This document shows positions 48,667-56,065 of a stretch of DNA of 64,000 bases, piece after piece. The stretch spans positions 15,673 to 79,672 of the forward strand of contig DASYEE010000031.1 in NCBI GenBank assembly GCA_036499165.1, read 5' to 3'. Positions within the stretch are counted from its first letter, which is position 1, and every line of letters begins with the position of its first letter. This DNA comes from Galbitalea sp036499165 (GTDB lineage: Bacteria; Actinomycetota; Actinomycetes; Actinomycetales; Microbacteriaceae). A program made the translations under genes and the position numbers. Below the pieces are notes generated by a model that was not told where the DNA came from, searched no databases, and saw nothing but the letters and a program-made list of their open reading frames with translations.

Positions 48667-51033
48667 ATGTACCGAGATGACCTTCCTCGCGAAATACTTC
48701 CCATCCCGGACCGGCACGTCATTGGCCTGACGACGTTTGCCGCTACCGACCCTGACACCTCCTACCCGCCCATCGTTTCTCTGCGTCCTCCGAAGGGGGC
48801 GCCGAATGTGCTCGTCGTGATGCTCGATGATGTCGGGTTTGGCGCGTCCAGCGTCTATGGCGGCCCCTGCCAGACACCGACGGCGGAACGCCTTGCGCGA
48901 GACGGACTTCGCTACACCCGGTTCCACACAACCGCACTGTGCTCACCGACCCGCGCGGCGTTACTGTCGGGCCGCAATCACCACACCGTCGGGATGGGTG
49001 CCATCACCGAGTTGGCGACGTCGGCGCCCGGGTACAACTCGCTGAGACCAAATACCTGCGCTCCCCTGGCGGAGATCCTGCGCCTGAACGGCTACTCCAC
49101 AGCGCAGATCGGCAAGAGCCATGAGGTGCCGGTGTTCGAATCCGGTCCCACCGGTCCGTTCGACCACTGGCCGAATCCGGGCGGCGGTTTCGAGTACTTT
49201 TACGGCTTCATTGGTGGTGAAAACAACCAGTGGTACCCAGCCCTCTACGAGCAGACGACACCAATCGATCCTCCTGCGACTCCCGAGCAGGGCTATCACC
49301 TGATGCCAGACCTCGCGGACAAGGCGATCCTGTGGGCACGAACCGAGAAGTCGATGACCCCCGACAAACCGTTCTTCATGTATCTCGCGCCGGGCGCCAC
49401 CCACGCCCCCCATCACGTGCCCAAGGAATGGGCGGACAAGTACCGCGGGCGATTCGATCAGGGCTGGGATACGCTGCGGGAAGAGACGTTCGCTCGGCAG
49501 AAAACGCTGGGCGTCATCCCGGAGGACAGCGAGCTCACCCCACGCCACGAAGAGATTCCCGCCTGGGAAGACATGCCGGATGACTTGAAGCCGGCTCTCG
49601 CGCGCCAGATGGAGGTCTACGCCGGTTTTCTCGAATACGCGGACTTCCATATTGGGCGCGTCATTGACGCATTGGACGAGCTGGAGATTCTCGATGACAC
49701 GCTCATCTACTACATCATCGGCGACAACGGGGCTTCCGCGGAGGGCACCCTGATTGGCAGTACGAACGAGATCATGATCGGTGAGGCGCCGGACCTCGCG
49801 ACCGCGGAATGGATGATCGACCACATCGACGACCTCGGAACCCCGCGCGCGTACAACCACTACGCGGTGGGGTCGGCACACGCGATGGACACCCCGTACC
49901 AGTGGACGAAGCAGGTCGCGTCGCACTGGGGCGGAACCCGCAATGGAACAATCGTGCACTGGCCCTCGGGGATTGCTTCCAAAGGCGAAACCCGGCACCA
50001 ATTTGCGCACGTCATCGATGTCGCCGCGACGGTGTTGGATGTCGCGGGGGTGCCAGATCCGACGATGGTGAACGGTGTGCTGCAGGAACCACTTCACGGT
50101 GTCAGCATGCGGTACACCTTCGATGACCGCGCGGCAGCCGAGCGCCACGAGACGCAGTACTTCGAGCTGCAGTGCAATCGCGGGATCTACCACAAGGGGT
50201 GGACCGCGGTCGCCCGGCACGCACTCCCGTGGCAAGGAACGGGTCGCTCCCTCGACGTTGACGCCGATGTCTGGGAGCTCTACGACACCAACACGGACTG
50301 GACCCAGGCGCACGACCTTGCGGCCGAACATCCGCAGAAGCTTGCCGAATTGCAGCGCCTGTTCCTGATCGAGGCGGTCAAGTACAACGTACTTCCGTTG
50401 GATCCTCGCGCCGCCGAACGTTTCAACCCGGAGCTGGCCGGCCGGCCTCAAGTGGTCAGCGGCACAACGCAGGTTCTGTTCGGTGGAATGCATCGCATCC
50501 AGGAGAATGCATTTATCAACATCAAGAACCACAGCCATTCCATCACCGCAGAGGTGGAAATCCCGGCGACCGGCGCGCAAGGCGTGATCATCGCCCAAGG
50601 AGGGGACTTCGGCGGCTGGTCGTTCTATTTCCATGAGGGTCGGCTGCGGTACTGCTACAACTTCATGGGCGTACAGCGCACCTACGTCGGCAGCGATGCC
50701 GTTGTGTCAGCGGGCAGCCATCAGGTTCGCATGGAATTTGGATACGACGGCGGGGGAATGGGTAAGGGCGGAACGGTCACCCTGTACCTGGACGGCGATC
50801 GAATCGGTGAGGCTCACGTCAGGCGCACGCACGGAATTTTCTTCTCCATGGATGAAACCACCGACGTCGGCACTGACGCGGGCGCGCCCGTCTCCGAGGA
50901 CTACACGCGCGACACCAACCGATTCAGCGGCACAATCGCCTGGGTCCAGGTTGATGTCGACTCCGCCGCCGTCGACGAGGACCACCGGGTCGACGACGAG
51001 GAGCGCTTCCGTCTCGCCATGACCAGGCAGTAA
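48667..51033 (+). CDS. Formylglycine-type arylsulfatase
   Basis: A 788-residue sulfatase. The maturation motif 'CSPTRAALLSGR' places the formylglycine-forming Cys at residue 92. Calcium-site Asp pair in 'VVMLDDVGFG', Lys/His 'IGKSHEVP' and 'GATHAPHHVP', and 'IIGDNGASAEG' complete the active site. After about residue 560 a beta-sandwich domain (about 600-770, 'GGWSFYFHEGRLRYCYNFMG') resembles LamG/concanavalin-like modules. No signal peptide, so it is cytosolic or exported without a classical signal. Needs a formylglycine-generating enzyme from elsewhere. Good ribosome site AAGGAG. Confidence 0.93.
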   Translation: MYRDDLPREILPIPDRHVIGLTTFAATDPDTSYPPIVSLRPPKGAPNVLVVMLDDVGFGASSVYGGPCQTPTAERLARDGLRYTRFHTTALCSPTRAALLSGRNHHTVGMGAITELATSAPGYNSLRPNTCAPLAEILRLNGYSTAQIGKSHEVPVFESGPTGPFDHWPNPGGGFEYFYGFIGGENNQWYPALYEQTTPIDPPATPEQGYHLMPDLADKAILWARTEKSMTPDKPFFMYLAPGATHAPHHVPKEWADKYRGRFDQGWDTLREETFARQKTLGVIPEDSELTPRHEEIPAWEDMPDDLKPALARQMEVYAGFLEYADFHIGRVIDALDELEILDDTLIYYIIGDNGASAEGTLIGSTNEIMIGEAPDLATAEWMIDHIDDLGTPRAYNHYAVGSAHAMDTPYQWTKQVASHWGGTRNGTIVHWPSGIASKGETRHQFAHVIDVAATVLDVAGVPDPTMVNGVLQEPLHGVSMRYTFDDRAAAERHETQYFELQCNRGIYHKGWTAVARHALPWQGTGRSLDVDADVWELYDTNTDWTQAHDLAAEHPQKLAELQRLFLIEAVKYNVLPLDPRAAERFNPELAGRPQVVSGTTQVLFGGMHRIQENAFINIKNHSHSITAEVEIPATGAQGVIIAQGGDFGGWSFYFHEGRLRYCYNFMGVQRTYVGSDAVVSAGSHQVRMEFGYDGGGMGKGGTVTLYLDGDRIGEAHVRRTHGIFFSMDETTDVGTDAGAPVSEDYTRDTNRFSGTIAWVQVDVDSAAVDEDHRVDDEERFRLAMTRQ

Positions 51034-51355
51034 TACCTTGCTTAGCGGTGTGTTTCGCCAGACGCCCGCATTCCCGAGTGTTCGATAGTCAGGAATGGGT
51101 ATCGTCGCCACCGGAGGTGCCTGAAAGAACTACGTCTCTCACCCCTCCAGCAAACTGACCTGAGTATCGGGCACGCAGTCCCGGCGCCAACGTAAGGCCG
51201 TGACGGACTATCGCGAGTTCGCTGCAGCTCTCGTCCTATTGACGTTAACAACCACGGCTGACGCATCCATTCGGAGCTGCCGCAGACGGGGGGCTGGGTC
51301 TGGGGCCTGCTCGGCAGCGGGCGACTCGGACGTCTCCGCGCCGCACGCCCTCTTG
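51034..51355. other. Intergenic stretch without a recognisable gene
   Basis: 322 bases between the sulfatase and the ars micro-ORF. Short open frames exist, but none has a ribosome site or plausible composition. A weak GC-rich hairpin-like run (about 51307-51328) could end minus-strand ars transcription; no T-run follows. Nothing else seen. Confidence 0.5.
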
Positions 51356-51400
51356 TTAGCAGCAGCCCATGTCGGGGCAGCATTCGTCGTCTCCGGTCAT
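51356..51400 (-). CDS. 14-residue Cys-pair micropeptide in the ars locus
   Basis: Reads MTGDDECCPDMGCC on the minus strand, ATG at 51400. A near-consensus ribosome site (GGGAGGTGA) lies five bases before the ATG. The gene begins 31 bases after the arsC stop, on the same strand. Two vicinal Cys pairs and an acidic head in an arsenic operon suggest a thiol peptide that binds As(III) or a soft metal, reminiscent of the Cys pairs of the ArsD metallochaperone. It is below the size of normal annotation, and no homologue is known to me. Real translation is supported only by the ribosome site and context. Confidence 0.55.
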   Translation of the reverse strand: MTGDDECCPDMGCC

Positions 51401-51431
51401 AAGGTCACCTCCCGTCCTTCGGATAAAGAGG

Positions 51432-51836
51432 TCAGGCTGGCAGGAGCTCAGCCAGAAGCGCTTCCACGCGAGTCTTGATCTCGTCGCGGATGGGACGCAC
51501 CTGGTCGATCGGGAGACCGCTCGGGTCGGTGAGATCCCAGTCTTCGTATCGTTTGCCGGGAAAGATGGGACAGACGTCCCCACATCCCATCGTGATGACG
51601 ACGTCCGAGTCGCGGACGGCCTCGGTCGTCATCAGCTGGGGAACACCCTTCGAGATGTCGATGCCCTCCTCGGCCATCGCCGCGATCGCGACAGGGTTGA
51701 TCTCGTTGCCAGGCTCGGATCCTCCCGAGCGGACTTCGACGGCGCCGCCCGACAATGTTGACGCGTAGCCGGCAGCCATCTGGCTGCGCCCGGCGTTGTG
51801 GATACACACGAACAGCACACGTGGCTTGTCTGCCAT
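51432..51836 (-). CDS. arsC: Arsenate reductase, low-molecular-weight phosphatase type
   Basis: A 134-residue cytosolic reductase of As(V) to As(III). P-loop 'VCIHNAGRSQMA' (Cys11, Arg17), redox Cys pair 'MGCGDVCP' (Cys85, Cys89), and the general acid region 'DWDLTDPSG'. The Cys spacing matches the actinobacterial ArsC group, many of which use mycothiol/mycoredoxin. The ATG at 51836 follows GGGAG; an upstream in-frame extension to 51902 would cross the operator. Divergent from arsR. Confidence 0.94.
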   Translation of the reverse strand: MADKPRVLFVCIHNAGRSQMAAGYASTLSGGAVEVRSGGSEPGNEINPVAIAAMAEEGIDISKGVPQLMTTEAVRDSDVVITMGCGDVCPIFPGKRYEDWDLTDPSGLPIDQVRPIRDEIKTRVEALLAELLPA

Positions 51837-51886
51837 GGGACGCTCCCTCGAAACATTGACGGTTATCGATATAAGAATCTTTAATC

Positions 51887-51904
51887 CATCGACGTTTGTC
51901 AATG
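51887..51904. promoter_or_regulatory. ArsR operator candidate between arsC and arsR
   Basis: CATCGAC-N4-GTCAATG is an 18-base dyad with one mismatch, 20 bases before arsR. The neighbouring AT-rich 51850-51886 contains a further CATTGAC half-site. It would let ArsR control both divergent transcripts. Confidence 0.6.
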
Positions 51905-51923
51905 TATATGGAACAATCGATCC

Positions 51924-52274
51924 ATGAGCCTGATGGAACTCCTCCCGGTGCGAGACGTGACAGCATGCTGCGGACCTCTTGCTCGCGAAGCCATCACCGA
52001 GGAGAACGCGATCAATCTCGCCTCGTCATTGAAGGCGCTCGCAGATCCGGCACGGCTTCGGATCATCTCGATGGTTGCAGCGCACGAGGACGCCGAAGCG
52101 TGTGTCTGCGACCTCACCGAACCACTCGGCCTCGGCCAGCCGACGGTGTCGCACCACCTGAAGATCCTCGTCGACGCGGGCTATCTGACCAGGTCGAAGC
52201 GAGGAACCTGGGCGTATTACAGGCTGGTGCCCGGTGCCCTGGACGGTGTCGCGCGACTGCTGGTTACGGTCTGA
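51924..52274 (+). CDS. arsR: ArsR-family arsenic-responsive repressor
   Basis: A 116-residue winged-helix repressor. 'LASSLKALADPARLRIISMV' and 'LGLGQPTVSHHLKILVDAG' form the DNA-binding region. Metal-binding thiols: Cys60 and Cys62 in 'ACVCDLT' (the classical CVC of ArsR), plus Cys15 and Cys16 in the N-terminal 'TACCGPL', which could supply the third ligand as in Corynebacterium-type ArsR. The aquaporin gene starts three bases after its stop. Confidence 0.94.
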   Translation: MSLMELLPVRDVTACCGPLAREAITEENAINLASSLKALADPARLRIISMVAAHEDAEACVCDLTEPLGLGQPTVSHHLKILVDAGYLTRSKRGTWAYYRLVPGALDGVARLLVTV

Positions 52275-52277
52275 CGC

Positions 52278-52970
52278 ATGGCCTCACGTCCCAGGCGCTT
52301 GCTCGCGGAGTTCCTTGGGACATTACTTCTTGCCGCGGTCGTCGTCGGCTCCGGCATCGCCGCGCAAACCCTCTCCCCCGGACAGCCCGGTCTCGAGCTC
52401 GCAGAGAACGCGATCGCTACCGCGCTGGGGCTCGGCGTCATCATCGTTCTGCTCGCGCCGATCAGCGGCGCGCACCTGAACCCCGTGATCTCGCTCGTCG
52501 ACAGCATCCTTGGTCGTCGCTCCTGGTCGGATGCCCTCACCTACATTCCGGTGCAGGTAGCCGGCTGCATCGTCGGAACCGTCCTCGCGAACCTGATGTT
52601 CGGAGAAGTCGCCGTCACCATCAGCACAACCGATCGATCGAGTCCCGGTCACTTCCTCAGCGAGATCATCGCAACCGCAGGACTCGTCCTCGTGGTGTTC
52701 CTGCTCGCTCGCCAGAGGCTCGAACGCCTCGCCCCAATCGCGGTGGGTGCCTACATCGGCGCGGCCTACTTCTTCACCAGCTCAACCAGCTTCGCAAACC
52801 CCGCGATCACGATCGGTCGAATCTTCACCGGCAGCCTCGCCGGAATCGCCCCGACCAGCGTCCTGGGATTCATCGGCTCCCAACTCATGGGCGGCGCGAT
52901 TGGTTACGGGCTCGTCCGGCTTCTCACCGCAGCACCGAAGCCTGCCGAGGTGGAAGGGCCGAGCGCGTGA
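52278..52970 (+). CDS. aqpS: Aquaporin/MIP channel of the ars operon (AqpS-like)
   Basis: A 230-residue channel with six helices and two half-helices. First NPA box altered to 'HLNPVIS', second 'FANPAIT'. In ars operons AqpS lets As(III), produced by ArsC, leave the cell down its gradient in place of an ArsB/Acr3 pump. Tight coupling to arsR (three-base gap) supports this job. No pump gene is visible in the window. Confidence 0.88.
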   Translation: MASRPRRLLAEFLGTLLLAAVVVGSGIAAQTLSPGQPGLELAENAIATALGLGVIIVLLAPISGAHLNPVISLVDSILGRRSWSDALTYIPVQVAGCIVGTVLANLMFGEVAVTISTTDRSSPGHFLSEIIATAGLVLVVFLLARQRLERLAPIAVGAYIGAAYFFTSSTSFANPAITIGRIFTGSLAGIAPTSVLGFIGSQLMGGAIGYGLVRLLTAAPKPAEVEGPSA

Positions 52971-53013
52971 CCATCACCCACGACGTGACCCGAGTCTGAC
53001 CAGCACTTTCTGC

Positions 53014-53031
53014 AGCGAGGGCGGGACTCGA
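53014..53031. repeat. 18-bp duplicate of the tRNA-Met 3' end
   Basis: The 18 bases match 53181-53198, the acceptor and T-arm end of the tRNA-Met gene, in the same orientation, 167 bases away. This is the usual footprint of an integration site (att) or an abortive tRNA duplication. It lies just right of the ars locus. The rest of 52971-53141 has no gene. Confidence 0.55.
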
Positions 53032-53141
53032 CTCCCCAGATGAGCCGCCTGCCGACGGCCTCGCACGCTCGGTCGCCGTCCGGACTGCGCATCCGGGGCC
53101 CCACGCCAGAGCGGCTTCTCGATCCGCCCGCGGTACAAATG

Positions 53142-53167
53142 AAAAAAGCCCCGGCTTCGCGCGGGGC
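53142..53167 (-). terminator. Rho-independent terminator after tRNA-Met
   Basis: GCCCCG (53148-53153) pairs with CGGGGC (53162-53167); on the minus strand six T follow (53142-53147). Ends the tRNA-Thr/tRNA-Met transcript. Confidence 0.85.
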
Positions 53168-53179
53168 ACTTTTCTTTTG

Positions 53180-53253
53180 TAGCGAGGGCGGGACTCGAAC
53201 CCGCGACACCACGATTATGAGCCGTGTGCTCTAACCACCTGAGCTACCCCGCC
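53180..53253 (-). tRNA. tRNA-Met (CAU anticodon, elongator type)
   Basis: Folds as a normal 74-base cloverleaf on the minus strand: acceptor GGCGGGG with CCTCGCT (G-U at the first pair, common for this tRNA), D-arm GCTC...GAGC, anticodon loop CTCATAA, T-arm with GTTCGAGT, discriminator A. CCA is not encoded. A CAU anticodon can also be Ile2, but the body matches actinobacterial elongator Met. Confidence 0.92.
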
Positions 53254-53276
53254 GGGCGCATCCGAGTGAAGGATGC

Positions 53277-53351
<75 letters not shown>

Positions 53352-53501
53352 GCGCAACCCGGCCCGTGCACTCGGTGATCGAGCTCATGCACGGCGCCGT
53401 TTTGGCACCGTAAGAGACTAGCATCCGCGGGAGTCGTGTTTCATCGCCCAGAAGGAGGGGGCGCGGGGCGGGTTTGACAGGCTCAACGCTGCGCTGCCCG
53501 C

Positions 53502-53930
53502 CTAGTCGATGCAGAACTCGTTGCCCTCCGGATCTTGCATCACGAAGTGGTGCTCGCGGACCGGACCCCAGCTGTCGTCGTACTCGACCACGACGGTCGC
53601 ACCGAGCGCGACGATCCTGGTTCGCTCTGCCTCGAGCTCGTCGTCGGACGGGCGGCGACCCGGCGTCGCACGAAGGTCGATGTGCATCCGGTTCTTGGCC
53701 GTCTTCCCCTCGGGCACACGCTGGAAGAACAGACGCGGACCCTCACCAGTTGGATCCTCGATGGCGCTCTTGGCGGCCAGGTCGTCTTCGCTGAGACCAC
53801 CGGCGAGCAGTTCGGCCTTCAGCGCCTCCGGCCACTCCGGGTGCGGGTAGCCGAAGACATCCGCCCAGAAGGTGGCGAGGGCGGTCGGGTCAGCACAGTC
53901 GAAAGTGATATTGCCCAGTTTGGATGCCAT
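53502..53930 (-). CDS. VOC-family protein (glyoxalase-like)
   Basis: A 142-residue protein with paired VOC modules: 'LGNITFDCADPTALATFWAD' at the start, 'NRMHIDLRA' in the middle, and 'HHFVMQDPEGNEFCID' at the end with the metal-type Glu. Glyoxalase_6-like. Substrate unknown. It stands alone; the region between it and the tRNAs carries a copy of a dispersed repeat (53470-53488). Confidence 0.85.
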   Translation of the reverse strand: MASKLGNITFDCADPTALATFWADVFGYPHPEWPEALKAELLAGGLSEDDLAAKSAIEDPTGEGPRLFFQRVPEGKTAKNRMHIDLRATPGRRPSDDELEAERTRIVALGATVVVEYDDSWGPVREHHFVMQDPEGNEFCID

Positions 53931-53990
53931 GGCTCAAGCCAACACCCCGCCGCCGTCATCCCGCCAGACCCTTTGGCCGCCGCCGGTCTT

Positions 53991-54053
53991 CGCTGAGTTG
54001 CCCCACATGGCTGCCAAACCTCACTCAGAGCAGCCACTTGGGGCAACTCAGCG
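53991..54053. repeat. Long two-part hairpin (15 bp + 7 bp stems)
   Basis: CGCTGAGTTGCCCCA (53991-54005) pairs exactly with 54039-54053. Inside, TGGCTGC (54008-54014) pairs with GCAGCCA (54030-54036), separated by two-base bulges; the terminal loop is 15 bases. Located between the end of the GH13 gene and the start of the VOC gene (both minus strand). No T-run: a dispersed palindromic element or mRNA-end stabiliser rather than a classic terminator. Confidence 0.65.
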
Positions 54054-54103
54054 AGGAGCGGAGGCAGCAAGAGCGGCTCAACCAGCGAGAGCGGCGGGAG
54101 CAG

Positions 54104-55993
54104 CTACTCCAGCTCCAGGACGGTGCCCTCCGGCGCAAACGCCGGCAGCGTGATGCCCGGCATCGACCAGGCCGTGAAGGATGGCCCGTGCCCCCGCAGC
54201 ACAAGGCCGACGGCCGGCTCGAACTCCGCCCCTCCGGTACCGAACAGGAGTGCGTGCGGCCCGGCTACGGCGTTCGGCGCGAGCGTCAGCTCGTAGTCAT
54301 CCCGAGCGGCGACGCACAGGATGCTCTCTGCCGCGCTCTCGCGCACGTACACGAGCACGTCATCCGATGCGTGCAGCCAGCGCACTCCCCCCGTGTTCAG
54401 CACCTCGTGGTTGCGCCGTAGGTGGATGAGCGCGGCATACAGCTCGATGTGGGTCGCGTCGTCGTGGACCCGGCTCCATGGCATGGGCGTGCGCGAGTGC
54501 TCGCCATCGTCGCCGACCAGCCCGAACTCGTCGCCCGCGAAGATGACCGGGATTCCCGGCATCGTCACCGAGAGCCCGAGCGCGACGGGCACGGTGCCGG
54601 GCTGCGCGTGCGTCAGGAACCTCGGGGTGTCGTGCGTGTCGAGCGCGTTCATGTTGTGCAGCCGCACCCGCCACGGGAATCCTGCCGCGAACCGGGTGTG
54701 TGCCTCGAAGACTTCGCCTCCCGTGTAGGAGGGAATCGTGCCGAACGGCAGCCCGAAGTAGCTCGATTCGCGCTGGCCGGTCGAGAGCCAGCCCCAGATC
54801 GGCCGGGTGAAGTTCGTGTACGTCATCGCCCCGTGCCACGCATCGCCCTGGAAGTCGCTCGCGGCATCGTTGGTCGACTCCCCCAAGAGCAGCGTGTCCG
54901 GATTGATGTCGACCATCGTCGCCCGGATGATCCGCCGCACCTCGCGGTTCAGGTCCTGGTCGAGGTAGCGCCCGGTCATGTTGGCAACGTCGATGCGCCA
55001 GCCGTCCAGGTGATACGGTGCCTTCAGCCACTTCGCCACCACCGAGTCTGGCCCCTCGATGAACCGGTCGCGCAGCTCCTGCGAATTCCAGTTGAACTTC
55101 GGCAGCGACGGAACACCGAGCCACGACACATAGCTCTGTTGTTCCGGATCGAGCCAGTAGTAGAACGCGCTCTCCGGGGTGCCGGGATGCTCGTGCGACG
55201 CCCGGAACCACTCGTGCGCATCCCCGGAGTGGTTCGAGGTGAGGTCGCCGATCACCTTCATCCCGCGCTTGTGCGCGGCGCCGATGAGCGACACGTATGC
55301 AGCGTCGCCCCCGAGCAGCGGGTCGACCTCGGCGAATGACAGCGCGTCGTAGCGGTGGTTCGAGCGCGCCGGGAAGACAGGGGTCAGGTAGACAAGGTTC
55401 ACGCCGAGCATTTGCAGGTGGTCGAGGTGCTCCTCGATGCCGAGCAGGTCTCCGCCATAGAACTGCGTCGCGGTTGATGGCCCGATGTGGGTGACGGGGT
55501 CGCTCCACGCCGCAGGCTCTGCCCAGTCGGGGAGCGGACGCGCATCCGCCTCATCCGACCGGGCGAACCGGTCGGGGAAGATCTGGTACATGACGCTGCC
55601 GGATGTCCACACGGGCGGTGCGGGGTACGCCACGAGCTTGAAATCCTCGGTGTCGAGCGTCTCGGTCGTGTGCACCCCGGTGCCGTTCACCCAGAGATTG
55701 CGGCCGTCGCCCATCCTCACCAGGAACCGGTAGCCGTGCACGGGGTTCTCGACCTCGATTTCGGCTTCCCACCAGTCCCAGCCGTCGATCGTGGCGACGA
55801 GGGATGCGACAGCGAATCGCGGTTCGTGGTTCGGGTTCGAGCGAGTGCGCACCTGCGTGACCGGCCCGAATTCGTGCGGAATCCGGATGCGCACGCGCAC
55901 GTGATCGCCGAGTTGCGGCGCCCGCGTCGACACGAACAGGGGCGACCCGTCATGATGCGGCTCGAGCAGGGAGCCGGGCACAAATTCCGCCAT
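54104..55993 (-). CDS. GH13 alpha-glucan hydrolase (neopullulanase/cyclomaltodextrinase-like)
   Basis: A 629-residue alpha-amylase-family enzyme. N-terminal beta domain (about 1-125, CBM34-like) precedes the catalytic barrel: 'GVNLVYLTPVF', nucleophile Asp335 in 'DGWRIDVAN', acid Glu372 in 'LLLGESTND', and Asp455 in 'DTHDTPRF'. C-terminal beta domain ends the protein. No signal peptide: degrades imported maltodextrins in the cytosol. Divergent from a GH13 alpha-glucosidase gene, 72 bases apart, with which it probably shares control. Confidence 0.92.
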   Translation of the reverse strand: MAEFVPGSLLEPHHDGSPLFVSTRAPQLGDHVRVRIRIPHEFGPVTQVRTRSNPNHEPRFAVASLVATIDGWDWWEAEIEVENPVHGYRFLVRMGDGRNLWVNGTGVHTTETLDTEDFKLVAYPAPPVWTSGSVMYQIFPDRFARSDEADARPLPDWAEPAAWSDPVTHIGPSTATQFYGGDLLGIEEHLDHLQMLGVNLVYLTPVFPARSNHRYDALSFAEVDPLLGGDAAYVSLIGAAHKRGMKVIGDLTSNHSGDAHEWFRASHEHPGTPESAFYYWLDPEQQSYVSWLGVPSLPKFNWNSQELRDRFIEGPDSVVAKWLKAPYHLDGWRIDVANMTGRYLDQDLNREVRRIIRATMVDINPDTLLLGESTNDAASDFQGDAWHGAMTYTNFTRPIWGWLSTGQRESSYFGLPFGTIPSYTGGEVFEAHTRFAAGFPWRVRLHNMNALDTHDTPRFLTHAQPGTVPVALGLSVTMPGIPVIFAGDEFGLVGDDGEHSRTPMPWSRVHDDATHIELYAALIHLRRNHEVLNTGGVRWLHASDDVLVYVRESAAESILCVAARDDYELTLAPNAVAGPHALLFGTGGAEFEPAVGLVLRGHGPSFTAWSMPGITLPAFAPEGTVLELE

Positions 55994-56065
55994 GGCGAAA
56001 ACTGTGCCACAGGAATGCTTCGTACAGATTTCGCGGCGCTGAATTGGAGGCCGTATGTTCGTGGG

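Noticed and set aside
54061..54103. Possible short coding frame after the GH13 stop
   Set aside because: It matches the dispersed repeat words and lacks a start and ribosome site.
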